From NCBI GenBank assembly GCA_965223485.1, contig OZ244993.1, positions 124,001 to 188,000 on the forward strand: a stretch of DNA of 64,000 nt, read 5' to 3'. This document shows positions 46,201 through 57,200 of this stretch, in pieces; position 1 is the first letter of the stretch; each line of letters begins with the position of its first letter. The notes under the pieces were generated by a model, which did no database searches, had not been told where the DNA came from, and saw nothing but the letters and a program-made list of their open reading frames with translations. The position numbers and the translations under genes are program-made. The DNA comes from VXPQ01 sp965223485. Its GTDB lineage: Bacteria; Bacteroidota; Rhodothermia; Rhodothermales; VXPQ01.

Positions 46201-47894
46201 GAATCTGAACAAGTGACAACAGGATCCGCCGAATCCGTATCCCTCACCGCCACCGTAACCTCGGCGGTGCCGTCCTCTGCATTCTCCGCGCTCGCCGTTA
46301 CCGTGTACGTCCAGGTCGTATTCCGGTCTACATCGTCCGGCGCGTCGAACGTGGGCGTAGCCGTATTGTGACCCGTCAGATTGGTGGTCGGTGACCATGA
46401 CCACGTATAGTCCGGATCGTCCCCCGGCGCACCCGAGGCCGAGCAATCAAACTCAATACCGGCTGCGCCTTCATCAACATCATCAATATCCTCACAAGTA
46501 ACAGTGATCGAGGGCTTGTTCAGAACCGTTATCGTAACATCTTCGCTGGCAAGTAAACGCATCGTAAAATTGAATGCCGCCGTCCTACCATAACCATAAA
46601 GCGCTACCGTGTATTCATAGACCTCGTTCTGATCCACCACATCAGGTACGTCGAAGATTGCTTCGTAATACCATGGCGACAATCTAGGCGTGGGCGCTTC
46701 CGGAGCAGGTGGGGGAATCTGCTCGCCGAGACGCGACCATCTTACCCAATTGTTGCCTGCCGGCTCATCATGAATCGAGCAATTAATTCCAAGATCGCTT
46801 GCTCCCTCGTACACCTCGTAGGGACTATCCGAACAAGTGATGCCGGGATCAAGCATATACCCCGAAACTTCTTCTTCGCCGACAACCCTGACGCTCACTC
46901 TCCGCCTTGCCGTGCGGGGCATGCCCGAGGCCTGCGACATCATGCTCGCTATGTAATGGTACTCCTCGCCCGCACTGCCGGCAGGAGCCGTAAACAGCGC
47001 AGACGACCTGTCCGTCGCATCCAGAAGCAACGTGCTCGCGCCCCATAGACCCTCCCACTCCCATTCGATCGACGCCCCGTTCTCGTCGTAGTCCATACGA
47101 TGCGACAACGGATCCGCCCCCTCGCAATCGAGCGCGATCGTCTCGCCCTCCTCAACCGCTACCTCCAGGGGACAATACACGCTCGGACGACTGCCCGATA
47201 CGTACACCTCTACTTCCTCATGCGAAGAAAGACCCGTCGCGCGGGACGTCGCCGTCAAACGGTACCGGTAAAGAAACGTCGTCTCCCCCGAATAAAACGA
47301 CTCCAGCGTCTCGTACGCCAGAGCCTCCGGAGCCACTACCGAGGGATTCGGAACATCCTCGGGCATCAATCGGGGATTGTCCAGATAGTCCCGCGTCGTA
47401 CTTCCCACAGGCTCCCACGAATACTCCAGGTGTTCCTCTCCCGAAGCGTCCCATGCATGACACTCGACCTGTCCCGTCTCGAGCTCCTCCAGAAAAATAG
47501 CCACAGGACACTCCAGACGAGGAGGCGTCCGCCAGACAGGTCCGGAAGGCTCACCCGGGCGCGCTTTTCCTTCCGGACCGAACCCGAAAGGATCCGGCGT
47601 CTTCTCCCGCGGCGCGCAGCTTTCCCCGAACTCGCCGGGAACCGTAAAAGGATCGCATTCCTCCCGCACAACGGGCGCCCAGGCCGATTCCTCCGGAACG
47701 CCGCCCTTTACCGGAAAACCCTCTTCCCGGATAACCTGGCCCTGCGCCGAAGAAACGCAGAGCAGCCCCGCAACGGCAAGCACGCATGCCAGGCGCCCAG
47801 CCGAAGCGCCGGAACCATCGAAAACACCCGAATGCGAAACAACCGGCAGAGGACCGAAGCCGACGTCATCGCGCATTGCACGATCACGAACCAT
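38793..47894 (-). CDS. Giant repeat adhesin A with pilin-like and chaperone-like tail
   Basis: 3033 residues from ATG 47894, with AAGGA 8 bases upstream. A signal peptide lies at about residues 34-50 (RLACVLAVAGLLCVSSAQG). An N-terminal region of about 300 residues has two cysteine-paired domains. About 22 PKD/Ig-like repeats of ~99 residues follow (residues ~350-2550), each with C-x(14-17)-C, a Y-x-W core and an end such as EDETYEYLLTVSA...VTVTVL. Residues ~2590-2740 resemble a DUF4402 pilin-like domain (PLRFGVQSS start, FGGELDLTDAPSGRYAG end). Residues ~2745-3020 resemble a PapD-like chaperone (FELSNPSLVPLEVSVSARFG, then the two-sandwich pattern). It is probably surface-exposed. It is the last giant gene and is followed by the usher-like gene. 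Confidence 0.72.
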   Translation of the reverse strand: MVRDRAMRDDVGFGPLPVVSHSGVFDGSGASAGRLACVLAVAGLLCVSSAQGQVIREEGFPVKGGVPEESAWAPVVREECDPFTVPGEFGESCAPREKTPDPFGFGPEGKARPGEPSGPVWRTPPRLECPVAIFLEELETGQVECHAWDASGEEHLEYSWEPVGSTTRDYLDNPRLMPEDVPNPSVVAPEALAYETLESFYSGETTFLYRYRLTATSRATGLSSHEEVEVYVSGSRPSVYCPLEVAVEEGETIALDCEGADPLSHRMDYDENGASIEWEWEGLWGASTLLLDATDRSSALFTAPAGSAGEEYHYIASMMSQASGMPRTARRRVSVRVVGEEEVSGYMLDPGITCSDSPYEVYEGASDLGINCSIHDEPAGNNWVRWSRLGEQIPPPAPEAPTPRLSPWYYEAIFDVPDVVDQNEVYEYTVALYGYGRTAAFNFTMRLLASEDVTITVLNKPSITVTCEDIDDVDEGAAGIEFDCSASGAPGDDPDYTWSWSPTTNLTGHNTATPTFDAPDDVDRNTTWTYTVTASAENAEDGTAEVTVAVRDTDSADPVVTCSDSEVYEGAADITLDCSVANEPTGATYAWTGTDVDRLSGTDGHDPTFSVPGNIDEPGGANKDYEYTVRLSAPGIDDITEAVTVTVLEKPDIWCPGARHSRVATPEGGSGFPIHICFPGWTGAPPGSDYAYAWTARGSTPDTRLLSAANIEIPTFDIPDAVDRTTTYYYTLTVSAENADDASSRFQVVVFDKPDITVTCESPYEVDEGDADIELVCDESGGPTGFTDRRWSWLPTANLTDHDTATPMFAVPDDVDQDTTYTYTVTASAGHHAHDGITEVTVTVLDTDTTTPPSITCSDAEAYEGTDNITLDCTPTNEPTDPTYSWTGTDIADRLTNTGSLTPTFAVPGSVSADTDYDYTVTLSAAGIEQASEDVTVTVLNKPAIAVTCEDIDDVDEGADNIEFDCSASGAPGDDPDYTWSWSPTDNLTGHNTATPTFDAPDDVDRNTTWTYTVTASAENAEDGTAEVTVTVLDTDTGVPSLAVACQAARLTLNSSGIIIAFHTSDTGMFISIWERIPDLNLACEVTDAPENASYVWSWTASTGMTDLALLSDDDISNPVFDVPDIDGDVRHEYIVTATSDVGETGEFLVEITVRERYDILVTCTETAYDVTEGADDFAFDCRSYGGLLPPHFWSWSPTDRLTDHYTGTPTFDAPEDVDRDTTYVYTATITGFYVDAGQATVEVTVRDTDTYPPETPGISCIDPDPVYEGTADITLDCTVTTEPTGATYMWAARGSTSGTSQLSGTTILKPTFFVPGNIDEPGAANKDYYYTVTMTVGGVEQASEDVTVTVLERLNIWCPGSNLGYEGEVSPGGTHRFDPCPGGFRGAPAGSDYAFNWIPVRTAYVPKEAALAALDRTDMATAVFTAPTASPYPDRKMYYTYHLRVSAENADPLTITGIGVWVVVRNRPELSVTCSDNSYEVDEGDPDFDLDCEASGAWFEHTYAWQWSPTANLTGYDTGAPRFNVPGDVDRDTTYTYTVRVTSEGHHPDEATVEVTVRDTDTYPPETPGISCIDPDPVYEGTADITLDCTVTTEPTDPTYSWTGTDIADRLTNTGSLTPTFAVPGSVSADTDYDYTVTLSASGVADVTEDVTVTVLKRPVITVTCTDPGSVYEGSADFALDCAASGAPAGSAYEYAWTARGSTANTDLLSAADIASPTFHVPEEVDEDETYEYLLTVSAENAESASADVTVTVLNKKALGVACATPSPVYEGSEDFALDCAASGAPAGSDEYAWTARGSTANTDLLVAGADGPAPTFDVPEEVDEDETYEYLLTVSAENAESATAEVTVKVLNLGSIALVCASPPPVYEGSEDFALDCSISGDTGDNVDYAYEWTAIGATPSTSRLSAADIATPTFAVPEEVDEDETYEYLLTVSAANAEDATAEVTVTVLNKGALSVACADPGSVYEGSADIAFDCEASGAPGDDPQYTYAWAARGDTPDTALLSAVDISSPMFYVPEEVDEDETYEYTLTVSAANSVDAAAEVSVTVLNKGALAVACADPGSVYEGSEDFVLDCAASGAPGGSAYEYEWTARNSTANTDLLIAGADGPAPTFDVPEEVDEDETYEYTLTVSAANSVDAAAEVSVTVLNKGALAVACADPGSVYEGSEDITFDCSASGAPGGSAYEYEWTARNSTANTDLLIAGADGPAPTFDVPEEVGGDETYEYTLTVSADNAEDAVALVRVNVLNKGALSVACADPGSVYEGSADIAFDCSASGAPGDDPQYTYAWTARGSTANTDLLISGTDGPTPTFAVPDEVDETTRYEYLLTVSAENAEDASVEVTVTVLNKGALAVVCADPGSVYEGSADIAFDCSASGAPGDDPQYTYAWTARGDTPDTALLSNVDISSPTFHVPDEVDEDETYEYLLTASADNAEDASVEVTVTVLNKGALAVVCADPGSVYEGSADIAFDCSASGAPGDDPQYTYAWTARGSTANTDLLISGTDGPAPTFAVPDEVDEDETYEYLLTASADNAEDATADITVTVLDRIKTPDPEPVSPPVDSPSLVASSSAREPSEPSALGVTVSASPLRFGVQSSQTQVSLDPLTDGISTRVSGPYHAGRMTLSPGGSGDIRENGEMDLSIELASPVVLRRKGGIEAASIVLAPSWSFAESCEQLSSQAIGGLYTEATLTEGACRLLRFGGELDLTDAPSGRYAGSMDIVLRSGESEETHSVEVDVTVVPAQRVITIGPGGVRFGTSREVPAGLTEEQNLSIYPDVAFLTEEKPNGVFELSNPSLVPLEVSVSARFGYTEATENGREVVVEDASGSHLGDLSQVVDIHPGVLVLMPGEKGLVRYGMQEGALAAMAEKGYAAFFDVMSEPRQYVRTDRMPEEVAGDRTARVTMRVPGVYVPGEGASQLRAALLSISYVGSLSATFLLETRDHPFAGEVLAYDGDGRELGRRETLVYTRSRVRIPLDRMPEEGTVFLRFMPRGSGRVPEPVSVEWDAPHRNIGAAEDKDRTRIPETLVQRP
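40252..46849 (-). repeat. Repeat array A: about 22 PKD/Ig-like units of ~297 bp
   Basis: Units are about 99 codons long. The downstream units (C-terminal half, ~40.25-43 kb) are nearly identical at DNA level, with motifs such as gtatactgcgggtcatcgcc recurring at 40436, 40734 and 41034. The upstream units (43-46.8 kb) have diverged. One unit near 44.7 kb carries an AT-rich insertion. Confidence 0.85.
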
Positions 47895-48007
47895 ACATAG
47901 TCCTTAAAAAATAAGGCGCAAGACGTATTCCGGAGCCGATAGGGCACAAAAAACCCATCCCTACGGGTATACCGGAAGCATTTTCGCACCTCAAAATACG
48001 CTGCATG

Positions 48008-48020
48008 CCACCTTTGTGGC
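48008..48020 (-). promoter_or_regulatory. Small hairpin in the leader of giant gene A
   Basis: gccac and gtggc pair around a short loop just downstream of the candidate promoter start site. It may act in the mRNA leader or as a binding site. Confidence 0.3.
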
Positions 48021-48030
48021 ACTTCCGAAT

Positions 48031-48062
48031 CAAATTTACTGTATGGGAAGATAAAAAATCAA
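48031..48062 (-). promoter_or_regulatory. Candidate Bacteroidota-type promoter for giant gene A
   Basis: On the minus strand TTG (plus 48060-48062) and TAAATTTG (plus 48031-48038) are separated by 21 bases, an exact match to the -7 TAnnTTTG element. It lies about 135 bases before the start codon. Confidence 0.5.
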
Positions 48063-48181
48063 GGGGTGTAAAATATAAACGTTAATATATAAATTGATTG
48101 TCCGTTGCAAAAAATAAGGAACCGCAATCGGCGCCGTGTTTACGCCAAACCAGCTATAGCGGTTATGGGCATAGGAACGGT

Positions 48182-48242
48182 AGATGGCGTTGCAGAAGTT
48201 GCAATCGCCGTCAAACAGGATAACGGGGCGGGGATCGTTCAT
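48182..48242 (-). pseudogene. N-terminal fragment of a DCC-family (DUF393) gene
   Basis: ATG 48242 opens MNDPRPVILFDGDCNFCNAI, the typical start of DCC-family thiol oxidoreductases with its D-G-x-C-x-x-C motif. After about 20 codons the similarity ends and the frame runs on in AT-rich sequence to a stop at 48036. The same 20-codon start occurs at 58870-58809, where it is fused to giant gene B. It marks the end of a duplicated block. Confidence 0.68.
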
Positions 48243-48286
48243 CGGATCGGCCTTAAATGGCGATCGACTCTGAGATATCCAACAGT

Positions 48287-51200
48287 TTATTGCAATGCGC
48301 TCTTCGGGGTTGTTCTCCGTTCTTTTTCCCCGGCGGCGCCTATGTCTCTTCCCGGCGCATTCCACGGAATGTTCACCGGATCGGGAACACGACCGGACCC
48401 CCGCGGAGAAAATCGCAAAAACACCACCTCTTCCTCAGGCATACGAGCCAGAGGCACGCGCACCCGGCTGCGCGTGTACACCAGCGTCTCGCGACGACCC
48501 AGCTCGCGGCCCTGCCCGTCGTACGCCACCACCTCACCCACAAAAGGACGATCCTGCGTCTCCAGCAAAAACGTCGCCGACATTAAAACCCCATACGACA
48601 AGGACAACAGACGAGCCCGTAGCTGCGACGCACCATCGCCCGGTACGTACACCCCCGGAACGCGCATCGTCACACGAGCCGTCCTCTCTCCCGTAACCTC
48701 CTCGGGCATACGGTCCGAACGAACATACTGACGAGGCGCGGACACCACATCGAAAAACGCCGCATAGCCCTTCTCCGCCATAGCCGCAAGCGCTCCCTCC
48801 TGCACCCCGTAACGGACCAGGCCCTTCTCTCCGGGCTGCAATACCAACACGCCCGGATGGATGTCCACCACCTTCGACAAATCGCCCAGATGCGATCCCG
48901 ATGCATCCTCTACTACTACCTCCCGGCCGTCCCTTGTCGCCTCCGTATACCCGAAACGGGCCGACACCGATACCTCCAATGGCACCAGCGACGGGTTCGA
49001 CAACTCGAACACGCCGTGAGGCTTCCCTTCCGTCAAAAACGCAACGTCCGGGTAGATGCTAAGACTCTGATCCTCCGTCAAGCCCGCAGCAAGCTCACGT
49101 GATGTGCTGAAGCTAACCCCTCCGGGGCCTATCGTGATCACACGCTGCGAAGGTACGACCGTCACTTCCACCTCCACCGAGTGCGTCTCTTCGCGCTCGC
49201 CTGAGCGAAGAACCACGTCCAGACTGCCTGCATACCGCCCCGAAGGCGCGTCCGTAAGGTCCAGTTCGCCTCCGAAGCGAAGAAGACGGCAGGCGCCCTC
49301 CGCAAGCGTCGCCTCCGTATACAGCCCGCCTATCGCCTGAGAAGAAAGCTGCTCGCACGACTCCGCATACGACCAGGAAGGAGAAAGAACGAGCGAAAAC
49401 GGCCCGGCAGCATCCTCACGCTTCAGAAGAACCGGAGAGATAACCTCTATGGAAAGGTCCATCTCCCCGTTCTCGTCAAACGATGCGCCGCCGCCCGGCG
49501 AAAGCGCCATGCGCCCCGCATGGTACGGACCCGATACGCGCGTCGATATGCCATCGGTCAGCGGATCGAGCGACGCCTCGGTCTGTGACGACTGCACCCC
49601 GAAACGCAAGGACGATGCGCTTACCGTTACGCCAAGGGCCGTCGGATCCGAAGGCGCCCGCGAGGAAGACTCCGCTATGGCAGGCAAAGGATCGGCGGGG
49701 GGCTCTTCTGCGGGAGGCGAAACAGGATCCAGGGCAGGCGTCCGTATCCTGTCGAGCACCGTTACGGTAACGTCCTCTGTCACAAACTCCGCATTGTCGG
49801 CGCTTACCGTCAGCGTGTATTCGTACGTCTCGTCCTCGTCTACCTCCTCCGGTACGTAGAACATCGGGGAGGAAACGTCCGCAGCACTGAGCAGGGCCGT
49901 ATCCGGCGTATCGCCCCGAGCCGTCCACGCGTACGTATACTGCGGGTCGTCGCCCGGAGCCCCGGATGCCGAGCAGTCGAACGCAATGTCTGCCGATCCC
50001 TCGTATACCGAACCGGGGTCCGCGCACGCCAGCGCAAGCGCCTCCTTGTTCAGCACCGTTACGGTAACGTCCTCTGTCACAAACTCCGCATTGTCGGCGC
50101 TTACCGTCAGCGTGTATTCGTACGTCTCGTCCTCGTCTACCTCATCCGGTACGTAGAACATCGGGGAGGAAACGTCCACAGCGCTGAGCAGCGACGTATC
50201 CGGCGTATCGCCCCGAGCCGTCCACGCGTACGTATACTGCGGGTTGTCGCCCGGAGCCCCGGATGCCGAGCAGTCGAACGCAATGTCTGCCGATCCCTCG
50301 TATACCGAACCGGGGTCCGCGCACGCCAGCGCAAGCGCCTCCTTGTTCAGCACCGTTACGGTAACGTCCTCTGTCACAGACTCCGCATTGTCGGCGCTTA
50401 CCGTCAGCGTGTATTCGTAGGTCTCGTCCTCATCCACCTCATCCGGTACGGCAAACACAGCAGACGCGATGTCCACATTGCTCAAAAGCGCCGTATCCGG
50501 CGTATCGCCCCGAGCCGTCCAGGCGTACGTATACTGCGGGTCATCGCCTGGAGCCCCCGATGCCGAGCAGTCGAACGCGAAGTCCTCCGATCCCTCGTAT
50601 ACCGAACCCGGATCCGCGCACACGAGCGCAAGCACACCCTTGTTCAGCACCGTCACCGTTACCTCGACCGACACGTCTTCTGCGTTCTCGGCGCTCGCCG
50701 TCAGCGTGTATTCGTACGTCTCGTCCTCGTCCACCTCATCCGGTACGTAGAACATCGGGGAGGAAACGTCCACAGCGCTGAGCAGCGCCGTATCCGGCGT
50801 ATCGCCCCGAGCCGTCCACGCGTACGTATACTGCGCGTCGTCGCCCGGAGCCCCGGACGCCGAGCAGTCGAATGTAATATCTTCCGAGCCCTCGTACACC
50901 GAACCGGGATCCGCGCACGCGAGCGCAAGCGCACCACGGTTCAAAACCGTCACGGTCACCTCTGCCGTAGCGTCCTCCGCATTCGCCGCGCGCGCCGTAA
51001 GCAGGTACTCGTAGGTCGTCGTAGCGTCCACTTCCTCCGGTACGTCGAACATTGGAGAAGGTATGTCCGCAGCGCTCAATCGGGACGTGTTCGGCGTCGC
51101 GCCTATGGCCGTCCAGGCGTACGTATAATCGACGTTGTCCCCCGTATCCCCTGAAATCGAACAGTCCAACGCGAAGTCCTCCGAGCCCTCGTACACCGAA

Positions 51201-54200
51201 CCCGGATCCGCGCACGCCACCGCAAGCGCCTCCTTGTTCAGCACCGTTACGGTAACGTCCTCTGTCACAGACTCCGCATTGTCGGCGCTTACCGTCAGCG
51301 TGTATTCGTACGTCTCGTCCTCGTCTACCTCCTCCGGTACATGGAACATCGGGGAGGAAACGTCCGCAGCACTCAGCAGCGACGTATCCGGCGTATCGCC
51401 CCGAGCCGTCCACACGTACGTATACTGCGCGTCGTCGCCCGGAGCCCCGGACGCCGAGCAGTCGAACGCGAAGTCCTCCGAACCTTCGTACACCAGGGGA
51501 GGCGATGCGCAAACGAGCGCAATGGATCCGAGGTTAAGCACCTTCACCGTCACCTCCGCCGTTGCGGACTCCGCATTCTCCGCACTGGCCGTCAGCAGGT
51601 ACTCGTAGGTTGTCGTAGCGTCCACTTCCTCCGGCACCGAAAACGTCGGAGAAGGTATGTCCGCAGCGCTCAATCGGGCCGTGTTCGCCGTACCGTTCCT
51701 GGCCGTCCAGGCGTATTCGTAAGAGGAACCCCCGGGAGCGCCCGAAGCCGCGCAGTCCAGCGCGAAGTCTTCCGAACCTTCGTACACCAGGGGAGGCGAT
51801 GCGCAAACGAGCGCGATGGATCCGAGGTTAAGCACCTTCACCGTCACTTCCGCCGTTGCGGACTCCGCATTTTCCGCCGAAACGGTCAGCGTGTATTCGT
51901 ACGTTTCGTCCTCGTCCACCTCCTCCGGCACGTAGAACGTCGGAGAAGCAACGTCCGCAGCGCTGAGCAGAGCCGTATTCGTCGTAGAGCCTCGGGCCGT
52001 CCAGGCGTACTCGTAGGCAGAACCTGCCGGAGCCCCCGAAGCCGAACAATCGAACGCGAAGTCTTCCGAGCCTTCGTACACCGAACCCGGATCCGCGCAC
52101 GCGAGCGCAAGCGCACCCCGGTTCAAAACCGTCACGGTCACCTCCGCCGTAGCGTCCTCCGCATTCTCCGCCGAGACGGTTAGCCTGTACTCGTACGTCT
52201 CGTCCCCTGCAACTTCATCCGGTACATAGAACGTCGGGGAGGCGATGTCCGCAGCGCTCAATAGCGCCGTATCCGTCGTACTCCCCCGTCCCGTCCACTC
52301 GTACGTGTACTCGGAACCCGCCGGAGCACCGGACGCCGAGCAGTCGAACGCGAAGTCTTCCGAGCCTTCGTACACAGAACCCGGATCCGCGCATATAACG
52401 GCAAGCGCACCCTTGTTCAGCACCGTCACCGTCACCTCCGCCTTCGCATCTTCCGCGTTCTCAGCACGCGCCGTCAACAGGTACTCGTACGTCGTCGTCT
52501 CATCCAACGCATCCGGCACGTAGAACGTCGGGGAAGCAATGTCCGCAGCGCTAAGCAGATCCGTATTCGTCGTTGAGCCTATGGCTGTCCACTCGTACGT
52601 ATAATCGACGTTGTCCCCCGTATCCCCTGAGATCGAGCAGTCCAGCGCGAAGTCTTCCGAGCCTTCGTACACCAGGGGAGGCGATGCGCAAACGAGCGCA
52701 ATGGATCCGAGGTTAAGCACCTTCACCGTCACTTCCGCCGTTGCGGACTCCGCATTTTCCGCCGAGACGGTCAGCGTGTATTCGTACGTCTCGTCCTCGT
52801 CCACCTCCTCCGGCACGGCAAACGTCGGCTTCTCAACGGTCGTACTGCTCAACCTGCTCGTGTCGCCGCCGCCCCGGGCTGTCCATGCGTACACATAGGC
52901 GGAACCCGCGGGCGCGCCCGAAGCCGCACAATCCAGAGCGAAATCCTCCGATCCCTCGTACACCGGAGAAGGCGTCGCGCACGCAACGTCCAATGTCTTC
53001 TTGTTCAGCACCGTCACGGTAACGTCGGCGCTGCCGGGATCCGCATTCTCCGCCGAAACCGTCAAAAGGTACTCGTACGTCTCGTCCCCTGCAACTTCAT
53101 CCGGTACATAGAACGTCGGCTTCCCAACGGTCGTACTACTCAACCTGCTCGTGTCGCCGCCGCCCCGCGCTGTCCATTCGTACGCGTAGTCGGAGCCCGC
53201 CGGCGCCCCCGAAGCCGAGCAATCCAGGGCGAAATCTTCCGACCCCTCGTACACCGGAGAAGGCGTCGCGCACGCAACGTCCAACGCCTTCTTGTTCAAC
53301 ACCTGCACCGTAACGTTCGCCGAAGCAGACTCCGCATTCTCCGCCGAGACGGTCAGCGCGTATTCGTACGTCTCGTCCTCTGCCACTTCATCAGGCACGT
53401 AGAACGTCGGCGAGGCGATGTCCGCAGCGCTCAATAGCGCCGTATCCGTCGTACTCCCCCGTCCCGTCCAGACGTATGTGTACTCGGAACCTGCCGGAGC
53501 ACCGGACGCCGCGCAGTCCAGAGCGAAGTCCGCAGATCCCTCGTACACAGAACCGGGATCCGCGCACGTAACCGTGATAACCGGCCTGTTCAACACGGTT
53601 ACGGTAATATCTTCGGTAACGTCAGCAACCCCGCTGGCCGACAGCGTCACCGTGTAGTCGTAGTCCGTGTCCGCATCTACGTTGTCCGGGACATCGAACA
53701 TCGGTGCAAGGATAGCCGTGCCGATCAGGTCGTTCGTATCCGATGTGCTGCCTCGGGGCGCCCACGAATACGCCGCGTCCGAAGGCGCGTTCGTCACCGA
53801 ACAATCCAGCGTAATATCGGCCGCACCCTCGTATACCGCGGTATCGTTACACGTAACAAAAGGACGCGGCGCATCCGTGTGCAGCACCGTCACTGTAACC
53901 TCGGCCCTGCCGTCTTCCGCATTCTCCGCACTCGCCGTTACCGTGTACGTATACGTCGTGTCTTGCGGTACATCGTAAGGCACGTCGAATGTCGGCGTTG
54001 CCGTATCGTGATCCGTAAGACGATCGGTCGGAGACCATAACCACGTATACGAAGAGCCGCTCGGAGCGCCCGACGCCTCGCACTCCAGTTCAATGTCGGC
54101 CGAGCCCTCGTACACGGGATCGGGATCCGCGCACGTAACAGCGATTGCAGGCCTTGGCAGTACTCTTATCGTAATATCCTGGCTCGCGTACAAGTCTACC

Positions 54201-57200
54201 GTTAGCGGCGCACATCCCCCCGGACATCGGCCTCTCCAAACCCCCAGAGTGTACTTGTAGGTCGTAGCGCTATTCACTGTTGCAGGCATGCGGAACGTCC
54301 CCGACCCGTATCCGGTAACGGTCAATCCCTGCGGCCTCGGCCACCCCGTCGGCCATCCCCCGCTGCTGGAGATGGTATGGGGAAGGCCATCGGGGGTCCA
54401 GGCCGCCCACAACCACCGGAAGATGCCACCACCCGACCTGCTCGAGAGTCTGCAACTCAATTCAATGTCGTCCGATCCGGCGTGCCTTTCAAAATAGGTT
54501 CCGTCACAAACCATCTCGCCGGGAAGACCCCTGTCGAGCACTGTCACCGTCACATCTTCCCTTGCCGATTTCGCGTTCTCCGCCGAGACGGTCAGCCTGT
54601 ACTCGTACGTCACGTTTCTCGTAATAAAGGGCGGCGCTCTGAAGGTAGGCGAAGAAATGTCCGTCGCGCTAAGGCGCTGAATGTGCCAATTGTCCGGCGG
54701 ACTCCCCCGGGCCGTCCAGACATAGTCGTAGGCGGAACCCGAAGGCGCGCCCGACGCCGAGCAGTCCAGCGTGGTGTACCCCGAACCCTCGTACACCTCG
54801 TACGGATTGCCGGCGCAATCTACGTCGATCGCAGGCTTGTTCAGTACGGTTACCGTAACGTCTTCGCTGGCCTGCTCGACGCCGCCGACCGACAGCGTCA
54901 CCGTGTATTCGTAGTCCGTGTTTGCACTTACACTAACCGGCACGGCAAATGTGGGGGTAATGCCGTCCGTACCGCTCAACCGATCGGCGACGTCCGTGCC
55001 CGTCCAGCTGTACGCAGCATCCGACGGCGCGTTCGTCACCGAACAGTCCAGCGTAATATCGTCCGCACCCTCGTACACCTCGCTATCTGCGCATGTGAGC
55101 GAAGGATCCCTATCCCGCACGATCACAGTAACGTCCGCCGAAGCAGACTCTGCATTCTCGGCGCTTACCGTCAGCGTGTAGTAGTACGTCTCTTCCTTTG
55201 CAACTTCATCCGGCACATAGAACGTCGGGGAAGCGATGTCCGCAGCGCTCAAGTACGCCGGATCCGGCGTATCGCCACCCTCCGTCCAGACGTACGTATA
55301 CTGTGGGCTGTCGCCCGGAGCCCCCGACGCCAGACAGCCCATCTCGAAATCCGGATCGCCCTCGTAGGTATACCACAAGTACTGGAGGAACGCAGCAAAC
55401 CCATCGGTAGGCTTCGCACATGTGATCCTCAACGCTTCCTTGTTCAGCACCGTCACCATTACATCGGCGGTTACATCATCGATCCCGGCGGCCGACAGCG
55501 TCACCGTGTAATCATAGTCCGTGTCTGCGCTTGCACTACCAGGCACGACAAACGTCGGAGTGAGACTACTCGTGTCCGTCAACCGATCGGCGACGTCCGT
55601 GCCCGTCCAACTGTACGCAGCATCCGACGGCGCGTTCGTCACCGTACAGTCCAGCGTAAAACCGGCCGCACCCTCGTAGACCTCGGAATCATTGCAGGTG
55701 ATGGAGGGAGGAGGCGCCGTATCCGTGTCGAGCACCGTCACCGTAACGTTGGCGGTCTCATCGTCCGCATTCTCCGCCGTAGCCGTCACCGCGTACGTAT
55801 ACGTCGTGTCTTGCTCTACACTGCCAGGTACAGCGAACGTGGGCGTACCCGTATCGTGATCCGTAAGACGGGTATTCGGAGACCATGACCACGTATATGA
55901 AGAGCCCCTCGGAGCCCCCGACGCCTCGCACTCCAGTTCAATGTCGGCCGATCCCTCGTACACCTCGTAGGAGCTTTCGCACATGACCGTTATATCTATG
56001 TCCCACACTATCAGATCAACCCACGCTACAGCGTCATCCGCGTTCGCGGCGCTCACGGTCAGCGTATACGAGTACCTCTCGTCCTCGTCCACCGCATCCG
56101 GTACGTCAAACGTCGGAACTTCTATGTCCGCCGCGCTGAGCAGCGCCGTATCCGGCGTACCGTTCCGAGCCGTCCATGCGTACGTGTAACCGACAGGCCC
56201 TCCTTCCCATCCGCTTGCACAAGCGCGTAGTGGATAATCCCGGCTGCCTTCAACAAGACCTAATGTTGTTAGAAAATGGCTTAACATTCCGGGTACTGAC
56301 GGGCAATAGATATCCGGCTTCTCCAATACCGTTACGGTAACGTCTTCGCTGGCCTGCTCGACGCCGCCGACCGTCATCGTCACCGTGTAGTAATAGTCCT
56401 TATCCGCCTCGTCCGGCTCGTCGATATCGCCCGGCGCCGAAAATGTGGGAGTAATGCCGTCCGTACCGCTCAACCGATCGGCGACGTCCGTGCCCGTCCA
56501 GCTGTACGCAGCATCCGACGGCGCGTTCGTCACCGAACAGTCCAGCGTAATATCGTCCGCACCCTCGTACACCTCGCTATCTGCGCATGTAAGCGAAAGG
56601 GGCACCTTTATCTGAGTCTGCACCGAAGCGTCGTCCGCGTTCTCTGCGCTCACTGTCAGCATATACGAGTAATACGAGTACGTCCCGATGACGAGGTCGC
56701 TCTCTACCTCGTCCGGCACGTAAAACGTCGGAACTTCTATGTTCGCCGCGCTAAGCAGGTCGGTGTTCGCCGTGCCGAGGGAGGACAAAGCCGTCCATGC
56801 GTACGCGTAAACGGCGCCAGCGCCCGGGGCGCCTGTCCATACACCGTACGGACAAAAGCGTAATGGAAACTCCCGGGTACTTTCATGCAAGGTGAATACA
56901 ACTACTACTCTTCTCGGTGCAGAACAATAGATATCCGGCTTCTCCAGCACGGTCACCATAACGTCCTCGCTGGCCTGCTCGACGCCTCCGGCGGTCATCG
57001 TCACCGTATACTCGTAGTCCTTATTCGCACCGTCCACCTCATCGATATCGCCCGGCGGCGCGAACGTCGGTTGCAGAATAGTCGTACTGCTCAGGTCGTT
57101 CGTATTCGATGTACTGCCCCGCACCGCCCACGCGTACGTAGCGCCTGTCGGCTCGTTCGCCACCGAACAGTCCAGCGTAATATCGTCCGCACCCTCGTAG

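Larger units (their letters stand above)
47895..48286 (-). other. Intergenic region upstream of giant gene A
   Basis: 392 bases. It holds a truncated DCC-family gene start (48182-48242), an AT-rich stretch (48040-48120) unlike its surroundings, a candidate promoter and an inverted repeat (gccac/gtggc at 48008-48020). No intact gene is seen. Confidence 0.6.
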
